NCBI RefSeq assembly: GCF_001757355.1
Contig: NZ_MINO01000001.1
Span: 1 to 64,000, forward strand
Direction: 5' to 3'
Length of the DNA stretch: 64,000 bases
Origin: Sphingobium phenoxybenzoativorans
GTDB lineage: Bacteria; Pseudomonadota; Alphaproteobacteria; Sphingomonadales; Sphingomonadaceae
The notes beneath the pieces were generated by a model. The model was given only the letters and a program-made list of their open reading frames with translations, did no database searches and was not told the origin of the DNA. Shown here one piece after another: positions 40,305 to 50,086 of the stretch (position 1 is the first letter of the stretch; every line of letters begins with the position of its first letter). The translations under genes and the position numbers were made by a program.

Positions 40305-41819
40305 ATGATGACCCTTATCCGGTCGGTGGCAGAGCGCGGGAAGGCCAACCCGGCGCTGGAGACTGCGCGTTCCGCTATCATCGACATTGGATCGAATAGC
40401 GTCCGCCTGGTCGTCTATGATGGTCCGCGCCGCATCCCTTTTATCCTGTTTAACGAGAAGGTGATGGCCGGGCTTGGCGCGTCGCTGGGCACCACGGGCA
40501 TGATCGAACCGCAGGCCATGGAGCGCGGCCTGACCGCTCTTGCGCGCTTCCGCCACCTCTGCGTGGAAATGGGGATAGACCATATCCGTTGCGTGGCGAC
40601 GGCTGCCGTGCGGGAGGCGTCGAACGGCCCGGAATTCATGGCCCGCGCCGCCGAACTAGGGCTGGAGATTGAGCTTCTGTCCGGCGTGCAGGAGGGGACC
40701 GCCTCCGGCTATGGCGTGCTGTCCGCCATCCCCGGCGCGAACGGCATTGTGGGCGACCTTGGCGGCGGCAGTCTGGAACTGGTGCGGATTGCGGATGGAG
40801 AGGTGCATGACCGCATTTCCCTGCCGCTTGGCGTGCTGCGCCTGCCCGGATTGCGGGCGAAGGGCAATAATGTCTTCGAACGCTACGTGAAGAAGCTGCT
40901 GGCCAAGGCTGGCTGGAAGTCGGACCAGCATAAGGGGCTGCCCTTCTACATGGTCGGCGGATCTTGGCGGTCGCTCGCGCGGCTGGACATGACGCTCACC
41001 CACTTTCCGCTGCCGGTGATCCACCATTATGAAATGCCGCCGGAGCGCGCCCAGCATCTCGCCCGCGTCGTCTCGCATATGGGCCGGGACTCGCTGAAGG
41101 CCATTCCCGCTCTGACCGGGTCGCGCATCCCGACCCTGCCGGGCGCCGCCGGGCTGCTCTCGGTCATGGTCCGCCAGCTTGCCTCGTCCAGCCTTGTCGT
41201 CTCCGCCTATGGCCTGCGTGAAGGGCTGTTGTTCGAGGAATTGCCGCCGGAAATCCGCGCGCTTGATCCGCTGTTGGTCGCCGCGCAGGCGGAGGGGGAG
41301 GCGCAGGGGCGCTTTCCGGGGCATGGCGAACTGATCGAGGACTGGATTGCCCCGCTGTTCTTGGAGGACGGCGCGCGCTGGCGGCGCATCCGCAAGACCG
41401 CCTGCCTGCTGGCCGATGTCGGCTGGCGCGCGAACCCGGATTTCCGCTCCGAACGTGGCGTCGAGATCGCCTTGCACGGCAACTGGGTCGGCATTGATGT
41501 CGAGGGGCGGGCGATGCTCGCCCAGGCTCTGCACAGCAATTTCGGGGGCGGCACGACCGTCCCTGTCGAAGTGGAGGGCCTCGCCAATGCGGAGGCGCTG
41601 CGCCGCGCCGCGCTCTGGGGCCTGGCGATCCGCGTTGGACAACGCCTCTCCGGCGGTGTCGAAGGGCCATTGCTTGCTGGGCGGCTGGAGGCGGAAGGAG
41701 ACATGCTGTCCCTCGTCCTGCCCGAACGCCATGCCGACCTCTACGGAGAGGCTGTGGAACGCCGCCTGCGCCAGCTTGGTCAGGGCATGGGTCTCAGATA
41801 TCAGATGCTCGTCGATTAA
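40305..41819 (+). CDS. ppx: Exopolyphosphatase (Ppx/GppA family)
   Basis: A 504-residue sugar-kinase-fold phosphatase that degrades polyphosphate or pppGpp. The ASKHA motifs are present: AIIDIGSNSVRLVVY near residues 20-36, the GIVGDLGGGSLELV phosphate loop, and the YMVGGSWRSLARL segment. A C-terminal HD-like extension covers about 310-500. Several starts are close together; the ATG at 40305 has AGGGGG six bases upstream. It lies ten bases after the ppk1 stop. Confidence 0.94.
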   Translation: MMTLIRSVAERGKANPALETARSAIIDIGSNSVRLVVYDGPRRIPFILFNEKVMAGLGASLGTTGMIEPQAMERGLTALARFRHLCVEMGIDHIRCVATAAVREASNGPEFMARAAELGLEIELLSGVQEGTASGYGVLSAIPGANGIVGDLGGGSLELVRIADGEVHDRISLPLGVLRLPGLRAKGNNVFERYVKKLLAKAGWKSDQHKGLPFYMVGGSWRSLARLDMTLTHFPLPVIHHYEMPPERAQHLARVVSHMGRDSLKAIPALTGSRIPTLPGAAGLLSVMVRQLASSSLVVSAYGLREGLLFEELPPEIRALDPLLVAAQAEGEAQGRFPGHGELIEDWIAPLFLEDGARWRRIRKTACLLADVGWRANPDFRSERGVEIALHGNWVGIDVEGRAMLAQALHSNFGGGTTVPVEVEGLANAEALRRAALWGLAIRVGQRLSGGVEGPLLAGRLEAEGDMLSLVLPERHADLYGEAVERRLRQLGQGMGLRYQMLVD

Positions 41820-41832
41820 GGGCCGCCAGCAC

Positions 41833-42507
41833 ATGGATCGTGGAATATTGTCCGGCGGGCGCGCTTTTTCTGCGTTTCTCTTTGACATGGATGGAACGCT
41901 GCTGAGTTCCGTCATTGCAGCCGAACGGGTATGGGCGCGGTGGGCCAGCGGCCATGGTCTGGATATCGACGCTTTCCTGCCGACGATTCATGGCGTGCGC
42001 GCCATCGATACCGTTCGCCGCTGGGTTCCGCCGGGCTTCGATGCCGAGGCGGAGGCGTCGAAAGTGACCCTCGCCGAGATTGAGGATGTCGACGGCATTG
42101 CGCAAATCGCTGGCGCAGAGGCGTTCCTGTCCTCGCTTCCGGAAAATCGGTGGGGAATCGTCACTTCCGCGCCGCGCACACTGGCGCGCAGGCGGCTGGA
42201 AGCTGTCGGCCTGCCAGCGCCCGCCGTGCTGATCACCGCCGATGATGTCACCAACGGAAAGCCCCACCCGGACTGTTATCGCCTTGCGGCGCAGACTTTG
42301 GGCTTTGATGCGTCGGACTGCCTGGTCTTTGAGGACGCGCCCGCGGGCATAAGCGCAGGTGAGCAGGCTGGCGCATCCGTCCTGGTGATCCGCGCGACCC
42401 ATATGCACCCGCTGGAAACGGCGCATCCGGGGATTGATGACTATGACGGGTTGCGTGTCGGCGTCGATGCCGATGGGTCAATGCGGCTGCATATCTCCAA
42501 CGATTGA
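41833..42507 (+). CDS. HAD-superfamily sugar-phosphatase-like hydrolase
   Basis: A 224-residue HAD hydrolase of subfamily IA. Motif I FDMDGTLL has nucleophile Asp18 and Asp20. Motif II is VTSAPR, motif III lysine is in TNGKPHPDCY, and motif IV is VFEDAPAGISAG. The cap domain and the APAGISAG pattern resemble beta-phosphoglucomutase/sugar-phosphate phosphatases, so a small phosphosugar is a likely substrate. It starts 13 nt after ppx. It ends two bases before a convergent gene. Confidence 0.9.
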   Translation: MDRGILSGGRAFSAFLFDMDGTLLSSVIAAERVWARWASGHGLDIDAFLPTIHGVRAIDTVRRWVPPGFDAEAEASKVTLAEIEDVDGIAQIAGAEAFLSSLPENRWGIVTSAPRTLARRRLEAVGLPAPAVLITADDVTNGKPHPDCYRLAAQTLGFDASDCLVFEDAPAGISAGEQAGASVLVIRATHMHPLETAHPGIDDYDGLRVGVDADGSMRLHISND

Positions 42508-42509
42508 CG

Positions 42510-42812
42510 TCATCCGCATCGCGCCGAAGTGATCGCCATCTTCTCGTCATAACTCACGGTCAGCCGGTCGGGCCGGAAATCCATCGTCATTGCGGTTCCG
42601 GGGCCGCCCCAGCGCAAGGTCTTTGCGCCGGAAACCTTCAGCATTTCCGCGCCCAGCTCCGCCGTCGCGATTTTGCCGGTAAAGGCTTCCAGCCCGTCAT
42701 TCTTGCATTCGCCGCTGGCCGCAGGCAGCGCGGCCGGACCGCCATCGCCCGTGGTCGCACAGGCCGCCAGGGGCAGCATCGCCAGCGCCATGCCGATCGC
42801 CATCGCTCTCAT
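42510..42812 (-). CDS. Peptidase inhibitor I78 family lipoprotein
   Basis: A 100-residue protein with a lipobox (MLPLAAC, Cys18) and a C-terminal I78 inhibitor signature: TAMTMDFRPDRLTVSYDEKMAITSARCG, in which a beta-hairpin with the RPDRL motif and a terminal CG are typical. It probably guards the periplasm against serine proteases. Its start overlaps the rnd stop by 4 nt, so it is probably co-translated. Confidence 0.85.
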   Translation of the reverse strand: MRAMAIGMALAMLPLAACATTGDGGPAALPAASGECKNDGLEAFTGKIATAELGAEMLKVSGAKTLRWGGPGTAMTMDFRPDRLTVSYDEKMAITSARCG

Positions 42813-43999
42813 GCTTTCGCCTCCGTTCCATCCACCGCCGTTCTGGTCATCCGCAACCGCCCGTTGCGCACCGCGAACGCCATGCGGCCTTCTACCAGAT
42901 CGACGGCGTCCCGCCCAAATTGTTCGTAGCGCCAGCCCTCCAGGATCGGTAGATTGTCCCGCACGCCCGCCGCCAACGCATCCAGATCGTCGGATCGCGC
43001 CAGCAGCCGCGCCGCGACATTGATGTCCCGCGACCGGATTTTCAGCAACAGCTTGAGCAAATCCGCCACCAGCGCCCCATCCTTGCCCAGCGCGGGCTTT
43101 TTGGGGTCGCGCTCGGGCAACTCATCCTTGGACAGCGGCGCATGACCGGCCAAAGCCGCCATCATCCGTGCGCCGATATCATTGCCCCGCCACGCGGCGG
43201 ACAGCCCCCGGACCTTGCCTAGATCGTCCTGCGACCGGGGCGGGTGGGACGCGATGTCCGCCAGCGTCTCATCCTTGACGATTCGCCCGCGCGGCAGATT
43301 CTTGTCCTGCGCCTCCTGCTCGCGCCACGCGGCCAGCGCCTTCAACCGGCCCAACACATCGGGCTTGCGGCTGGATATGCGCACGCGCTTCCACGCGTCG
43401 CCCGGCCGGTTGATGTAATTTTCCGGGTCGCTGATCCGCTCCATCTCCTGATCCAGCCAGTCGCCGCGACCCGTGCTGCGCAGCTTCTCCAGCATCACCG
43501 GGAACATCTGGATCAAATAGGTGACGTCGCCGATCGCATAATCGATCTGCCTTTTGTCCAGCGGCCGCCGCGCCCAGTCCGTAAAGCGCGCGCCCTTGTC
43601 CAGCGTGATGCCCAGCCATGCCTCGACCAGATTGCCGTATCCGATCTGCTCGCCAAGGCCGAGCGCCATCGCCGCGATCTGGGTGTCGAACATCGGGTGC
43701 GGCGTCTTGCCGGTCAGGTTGTGGACAATCTCTATGTCCTGCCCGCCGGCGTGAAAGACCTTGAGCACATCCTCATTCTCGACCAGCAGGTCGAGCAGCG
43801 GCCCCATGTCCAGCCCCGGCGCTTTCGGGTCGATGGCGGCGGCCTCATTGGCGTCGGCGACCTGCACCAGGCAAAGCTCCGGCCAGTAGCTGTTTTCGCG
43901 CATGAACTCCGTGTCCACGGCGATATAGGGGCTCTTGGCGATGCGGGCGCAGAATTCGGCGAGTGTCTTGCTGTCGGTAATCAGCGGATGAATTTGCAT
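42809..43999 (-). CDS. rnd: Ribonuclease D
   Basis: A 3'-5' exoribonuclease of the DEDD family that trims tRNA precursors. The 396-residue protein has Exo I DTEF (Asp29, Glu31), Exo II in [14 protein letters not shown], Exo [12 protein letters not shown] and a C-terminal HRDC domain (about 200-290). The frame is open further upstream; the ATG at 43999 (MQIHPLITD) is the family-like start. Divergent from aspS. Confidence 0.95.
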   Translation of the reverse strand: MQIHPLITDSKTLAEFCARIAKSPYIAVDTEFMRENSYWPELCLVQVADANEAAAIDPKAPGLDMGPLLDLLVENEDVLKVFHAGGQDIEIVHNLTGKTPHPMFDTQIAAMALGLGEQIGYGNLVEAWLGITLDKGARFTDWARRPLDKRQIDYAIGDVTYLIQMFPVMLEKLRSTGRGDWLDQEMERISDPENYINRPGDAWKRVRISSRKPDVLGRLKALAAWREQEAQDKNLPRGRIVKDETLADIASHPPRSQDDLGKVRGLSAAWRGNDIGARMMAALAGHAPLSKDELPERDPKKPALGKDGALVADLLKLLLKIRSRDINVAARLLARSDDLDALAAGVRDNLPILEGWRYEQFGRDAVDLVEGRMAFAVRNGRLRMTRTAVDGTEAKA

Positions 44000-44126
44000 A
44001 TGGACTTCGATCTTATTATGGGCTGGCCCGCTCCCCGGCGGGCTGGTCGTTGCAGACCCTGATGCCCATAACCCGCCAGCGGGGATTGTCCTATCCGTAA
44101 AATGCAGTTTGGAAGAACAGAACGCC

Positions 44127-45908
<1,782 letters not shown>

Positions 45909-45918
45909 CCTGCCTTCA

Positions 45919-45996
45919 CCGTTCGGGCTGAGCTTGTCGAAGCCCTGCACTTTCTTTGAAGTGAGAACAGCCCTTCGACAAGCTCAGGGCGAACGG
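45919..45996. repeat. REP/BIME-like element, copy C (Z then inverted Y)
   Basis: A 78-bp element with the same outer arms and unit order as copy B and a different spacer, located 10 bp after the aspS stop and 54 bp before ppk2. Confidence 0.88.
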
Positions 45997-46050
45997 TAAG
46001 TCGGGTGGGGGTCGCGAACCAAACACACGGACAATGGGGTGTCCAACGGT

Positions 46051-46836
46051 ATGACCATCAAGCTTGAAGATTACGAACATGGCAAGAAATATCCCGGCGA
46101 TTACGACGCCGATCTTGCCGCGCTTCAGGAACGTCTCGCCAAGGTCCAGGTCGCGCACATCATCCACAACAAGCGCAGCGTCATCTTGTTCGAGGGCTGG
46201 GACGCGGCGGGGAAGGGCGGCATCATCAAGCGGATGACCGCTGATTGGGACCCGCGCTATTATGACGTCTGGCCGATTTCCGCCCCGACCAAGGAGGAAC
46301 TGGATCATCATTTCCTCTGGCGCTTCTGGACGAGGTTGCCCGCGGGGCAGGACATCGCCGTGTTCGACCGGAGCTGGTACGGCCGCGTTCTCGTCGAGCG
46401 CGTTGAGGGCTTCTGTTCGGAGAAGGAATGGAAGCGCGCCTATGACGAGATCAACGCGTTCGAGGCGCAGCAGATCGACGCGGGCACCAATCTGGTGAAG
46501 CTGTTCATCCATGTGACGCAGGAAGTGCAGGACAAGCAGCTTGCCGAACGCCTCGACACCCCGTGGAAGCGCTGGAAAACCGGCAAGGACGATTACCGCA
46601 ACCGCGCCCGCCGGGAGGATTATCTCGACGCGCTCAAATCCATGTTCAAGAATACCGACACCCGCTGGGCGCCCTGGAAAGTGATTGACGGCAACCATCG
46701 CAAGGCCGCGCGGATAGAGGCGCTGACCTATGTCGCCGAAACGCTGGAAAAGCTTGTGCCGATGGATATGCCGGATGCCGACCCGGAGGTGGTGAAGCTC
46801 GCGCGGGAGGCTTTCGGTTACACGCCTCCGGCGTAG
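46051..46836 (+). CDS. ppk2: Polyphosphate kinase 2 family protein
   Basis: PPK2 enzymes use polyphosphate to phosphorylate nucleotides. The 261-residue protein has the Walker A-like GWDAAGKGG (49-57), the lid and Walker B region AVFDRSWYGRVLVERVEGF, and RFWTRLP, as in the family. Subclass and nucleotide preference cannot be told from sequence alone. A GTG four codons upstream is possible. It forms, with ppk1 and ppx 4-8 kb away, a local polyphosphate gene set. Confidence 0.9.
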   Translation: MTIKLEDYEHGKKYPGDYDADLAALQERLAKVQVAHIIHNKRSVILFEGWDAAGKGGIIKRMTADWDPRYYDVWPISAPTKEELDHHFLWRFWTRLPAGQDIAVFDRSWYGRVLVERVEGFCSEKEWKRAYDEINAFEAQQIDAGTNLVKLFIHVTQEVQDKQLAERLDTPWKRWKTGKDDYRNRARREDYLDALKSMFKNTDTRWAPWKVIDGNHRKAARIEALTYVAETLEKLVPMDMPDADPEVVKLAREAFGYTPPA

Positions 46837-46854
46837 CTCAGGGCCAGGCGTAGC

Positions 46855-47715
46855 CTAGGGCTGAACCGAAGGAGCCGACGCTTCCTGCGCCGCGGGCGCG
46901 GCGGGATTGGCCCGGCTTACAAAGGGAAAGACGTGCAGGCGGGGGAACACATCCTCCATCGTCCTGGTGTCGGGCAGGATATAGACGACGCCGCCCTTCC
47001 GCCGGAAAAACGGCCGGACCTTCTGGGCATAGAATGTCGGCGGCACGTTTATGCATCCGAAGCTGATCCGGTTGTCGTCGGTTTCGGGCGAATAGAGCCG
47101 CTCCGCCCGCCGTTCCGCCTTGGTTCCCTTCACCAGCGGGTGGATAGCGACCGATGTGCTGTAATCGACCCAGAGCACTTTCACGCCCCCGGCGGCGACG
47201 CCATATTTGGCGATGAAGCGGCCCGCTGGCGTTGTTTTCTCCGCCGGGCCCAACGCCGCCAGCGTCTTGCCGCCAACGCCGGGCGACGCATCGTCGCCGA
47301 CAGCGATGCCCAGCAATATGGCGGCGTCGCCCCGCATCTCGCCCTTCGCGTTGAACAGGTAGAGCCGGGCCGCATTCTTGTCGATGATGGCGTAGGGCAG
47401 GGGGCCGTTGTCTTTCGACTGGGCAACCCAGTCGGACACGCGAAGCACCGCGTCGGATGGCGCGACATCGGGTGTGAAAGGCTCAGCCTTCACGGCAGCC
47501 GGCGCTGCGGCAGCCTGCTTTTTCGGTGCGGCCTTCTTCGCGAGCGGTTTTTTCGCCGGAGCCTTATTCGTGGCCGTAGCCTTATTCGTGGCCGTAGCCT
47601 TTTTCGCAGCCGGCTTGGCTGCGGCGGCTGACGGCGCACGAACGCTGTTCGCCGCCTGCATGGAAACAGGCGTGAACAAGGCAAGTCCAAAAAGCGCCCA
47701 CCGGGCAGAGATCAT
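46855..47715 (-). CDS. L,D-transpeptidase family protein
   Basis: A 286-residue exported protein. The signal peptide (to about residue 22) is followed by a long Ala/Lys/Thr-rich linker (about 27-72), then a YkuD-type L,D-transpeptidase domain. This has the conserved His in VAIHPLVKG and the catalytic cysteine in ISFGCINVP near residue 221. Such enzymes crosslink peptidoglycan or attach outer-membrane proteins to it. The linker contains a tandem 18-bp DNA repeat. The gene is 75 nt downstream of an Lpp-like lipoprotein gene on the same strand, suggesting a wall-to-outer-membrane tether. Confidence 0.88.
   Translation of the reverse strand: MISARWALFGLALFTPVSMQAANSVRAPSAAAAKPAAKKATATNKATATNKAPAKKPLAKKAAPKKQAAAAPAAVKAEPFTPDVAPSDAVLRVSDWVAQSKDNGPLPYAIIDKNAARLYLFNAKGEMRGDAAILLGIAVGDDASPGVGGKTLAALGPAEKTTPAGRFIAKYGVAAGGVKVLWVDYSTSVAIHPLVKGTKAERRAERLYSPETDDNRISFGCINVPPTFYAQKVRPFFRRKGGVVYILPDTRTMEDVFPRLHVFPFVSRANPAAPAAQEASAPSVQP
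47562..47597 (-). repeat. Tandem 18-bp repeat in the L,D-transpeptidase linker
   Basis: Two exact 18-bp copies (47562-47579 and 47580-47597), plus a partial third, encode repeated K-A/P-T-A-T-N units in the Ala/Lys-rich linker. Copy number could vary between strains. Confidence 0.85.
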
Positions 47716-47790
47716 CGATTCACGAGTCCGAATGATCCCTTGACCGGTGGAAAGGACTTTTGATGTTTATCAGATTATTGGCCGATGGCA

Positions 47791-48087
47791 TCAGTTGCGC
47801 GGTTTCCGCCTCTGCTGAAGCTGCTGCTCAACGCCGTCCACGCGGGAATTGAGCTGGTCCAGACGGGCCGAATTCTGCTGCGCCTGGCCGGATGCGGACT
47901 GCGCTTCGGCCAGAGCCTGCTTCGCCGTGGCGTCCGTGCCCTGCAGACGGGTGTCGAGCGCGTCGATGCGCTGGTTAACCGTGGCGATCTGCTCGTTCAC
48001 ATATCCCTTGGTTGCGCAGCCACTCAGTCCCACGGACCCGATGAGGATCACAGCGACCGGTGCGACTTTTTTGAGCGATAGGAACAT
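47791..48087 (-). CDS. Lpp-like coiled-coil outer-membrane lipoprotein
   Basis: A 98-residue lipoprotein with a signal and lipobox (VGLSGC, Cys24), then a heptad coiled coil rich in Gln/Ala/Asp (about 33-92), as in murein lipoproteins. The C-terminus is RRKPRN rather than a terminal lysine, so it cannot be linked exactly as E. coli Lpp. The ATG at 48087 has GGAGAG upstream. It lies immediately upstream of an L,D-transpeptidase gene. Confidence 0.82.
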   Translation of the reverse strand: MFLSLKKVAPVAVILIGSVGLSGCATKGYVNEQIATVNQRIDALDTRLQGTDATAKQALAEAQSASGQAQQNSARLDQLNSRVDGVEQQLQQRRKPRN

Positions 48088-48388
48088 TGAACTCTCCTTT
48101 TGTGTGATGAACCTGTGTGTGACCGGCAGTCTCAATCCCAGCAACGCGACCGTAACAATCCAATTTTGCCCAGCCGTGGCGGCTGTAAGACGGATGGAGA
48201 AGGGGACTTGGCAGGCGGGAAATCATCCACCCAGCACCCGTCGCCTGTGAAACAGGGACCCCACGCGCCTTGGGCGGATCAATCGTTCTGACAGCGAAAA
48301 GTTCCCGCTTTCGCGCGCCTGCCTTTGGGTAAATGATAGGGTATTGATATGGATGGGAAATGTTTCCGCTATCCGGGATTGGCTCTCA
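48088..48388. other. Intergenic region between lpp-like gene and yciB
   Basis: About 300 nt upstream of the lpp-like gene and downstream of yciB (both minus strand). It must contain the lpp-like promoter, but I could not assign -35/-10 sites. No credible small gene, terminator with a T tract or long repeat seen. Confidence 0.5.
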
Positions 48389-49027
48389 TCACCCCTGCGG
48401 CGGCGCGGTGCCCCCGACCTCATCACTGTCCACCTTCTCACCGATATTCATGCCGTGCCGCATCAGCATCGGGATGTTGGACGCCGCGAATATGAAGGAT
48501 ATCGCCGTCACGCCCCATACTTTCAGCGACAGCCATGTATCGAAGCTCAGCGTCGCCCGCATCGCTTCATTCAGCGCCGCCATAAAGACGAAGAAAAAGG
48601 CCCAATTGCGCGACAGCTTCTTCCATCCCTCCTCGGACAATCCATCATAGGCCGCCTGCAGCAGATATTTCAGCAGCGGCTTGCCGCGCAGCAGCCCCGC
48701 AAACAGCATCAGCGCGAAGAAGCTGTAGATGATCGTCGGCTTGATCTGGATGAACCGCTCGTCATGGAAATAAATGGTGAGCGACCCGAAAAAGAGGACC
48801 AGGACCGCAGACAGCCACAGCATCGGCGAGACCCGGCCAAGCTTCCAGATCGACACGATCACGGCCAGCGCGATAGCCGCCATGAATGCGGCCGTGCCCA
48901 TGATGACGCCCAGCATCTTGTAGGCGACGAAGAACACCAGCAAAGGCCCGAAATCGAGCGCGAGGCTCAGCGTGCCGGAGTGGGCGGGTTTTGATGTGGG
49001 CACTGAGGATGGGGGGGGATCAGTCAT
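48389..49027 (-). CDS. yciB: Inner membrane septation protein A-like (YciB)
   Basis: A 212-residue integral membrane protein with about five hydrophobic segments and the YciB/IspZ pattern (ALDFGPLLVFFVAYK near the N-terminus, WKKLSRNWAFFF, FDTWLSLKVWGV). It is implicated in envelope integrity and division. The N-terminal 20 residues are polar. The ATG at 49027 is 8 bp from REP element D, which separates it from ftsY. Confidence 0.92.
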   Translation of the reverse strand: MTDPPPSSVPTSKPAHSGTLSLALDFGPLLVFFVAYKMLGVIMGTAAFMAAIALAVIVSIWKLGRVSPMLWLSAVLVLFFGSLTIYFHDERFIQIKPTIIYSFFALMLFAGLLRGKPLLKYLLQAAYDGLSEEGWKKLSRNWAFFFVFMAALNEAMRATLSFDTWLSLKVWGVTAISFIFAASNIPMLMRHGMNIGEKVDSDEVGGTAPPQG

Positions 49028-49034
49028 TGTCTTT

Positions 49035-49112
49035 CCGTTCGCCCTGAGCTTGTCGAAGGGCTGTCCTTTTCTTCAAGAAAGTGCAGGGCTTCGACAAGCT
49101 CAGCCCGAACGG
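49035..49112. repeat. REP/BIME-like element, copy D (Y then inverted Z)
   Basis: A 78-bp element in the same orientation as copy A but with intact outer arms (CCGTTCG / CGAACGG), located between ftsY and yciB. Confidence 0.88.
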
Positions 49113-49150
49113 AAGGAGGCGTCCATGTCCACGAGCGGGAATAACCGTCC

Positions 49151-50086
49151 TCACCGCGCATAGGCCGTCCCCGCTATCGCCTTCGCCATGTCGCCGGGAT
49201 CGAAAGGCCGCAGGTCCTCGATCTTCTCGCCGACGCCGATGGCGTGGATGGGCAGGCGGTATTTCTCCGCCGCCGCCACCAATATGCCGCCACGCGCCGT
49301 GCCGTCCAGCTTGGTCATGACCAGGCCGGTGACCTTCGCCACGTCCTGGAACACCTCGATCTGGCTTAGCGCATTCTGGCCGGTTGTGGCGTCCAGCACC
49401 AGCACCACGTCATGCGGCGCGGCGGGATTGAGGCGGCCTAGCACACGCCGGATCTTGTCCAACTCGTCCATCAACTCGCGTTTGTTCTGCAGCCGCCCGG
49501 CCGTGTCGACGATCAGCACGTCGATGCCGGTCTCGGTCGCTTGGCGTACGGCCTCGAACACCACGCCCGCCGCGTCGCCGCCTTCCTTGCCCGATACGAT
49601 CGGCACGCCCAGCCGCTCGGCCCATATCTTGAGCTGCCCGATGGCTGCCGCGCGGAACGTGTCGCCCGCCGCCAGCATCACGCCATAATCCTGCTCCAGG
49701 AACAGGTTGGCGAGCTTGGCGATCGTGGTTGTCTTGCCCGATCCGTTGACGCCGATCACCAGGATGACCTGCGGCCGGGGGAATGCCTCGATCTCCAGCT
49801 CCCGCGCAACCGGGGCCAGGACCTTCTCAATCTCCTCCGCGATGATCTCGCGCAGATATTCCTCGGTCAGTTCCTTGTTGAACCTGCCCTCGGCCAGCCG
49901 CTCGCGGATGCGCACGGCCATGGCGGGGCCAAGGTCGCTGACGATCAGCGCCTCCTCGATCTCGTCGAGCGTCTGGTCGTCGAGCGCCGCCTTGGTGAAA
50001 AGGCCGGTCAGATTGTCACCGAGCCGGTCCGACGTGCGTTTCAGGCCGCCGAACAGCCGTTCGCGCCAGGATGGTGTGGAACTCAT
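49151..50086 (-). CDS. ftsY: Signal recognition particle receptor FtsY
   Basis: FtsY is the membrane-associated SRP receptor GTPase that pairs with Ffh. The 311-residue protein is an NG domain only: N domain helices, then G1 GVNGSGKTTTIAKLA (about 111), G3 DTAGRLQNK and G4 TKLDGTARGG. It lacks the long acidic A domain of E. coli FtsY, which is common in Alphaproteobacteria. Its start overlaps the mtaB stop by 4 nt. Confidence 0.96.
   Translation of the reverse strand: MSSTPSWRERLFGGLKRTSDRLGDNLTGLFTKAALDDQTLDEIEEALIVSDLGPAMAVRIRERLAEGRFNKELTEEYLREIIAEEIEKVLAPVARELEIEAFPRPQVILVIGVNGSGKTTTIAKLANLFLEQDYGVMLAAGDTFRAAAIGQLKIWAERLGVPIVSGKEGGDAAGVVFEAVRQATETGIDVLIVDTAGRLQNKRELMDELDKIRRVLGRLNPAAPHDVVLVLDATTGQNALSQIEVFQDVAKVTGLVMTKLDGTARGGILVAAAEKYRLPIHAIGVGEKIEDLRPFDPGDMAKAIAGTAYAR

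Noticed and set aside
48270..48310. GGAAC followed by CGATT on the minus strand, resembling an EcfG general-stress promoter
   Set aside because: The spacer is 15 rather than 16-17, the -10 does not match CGTT, and the nearest start is about 190 nt away.
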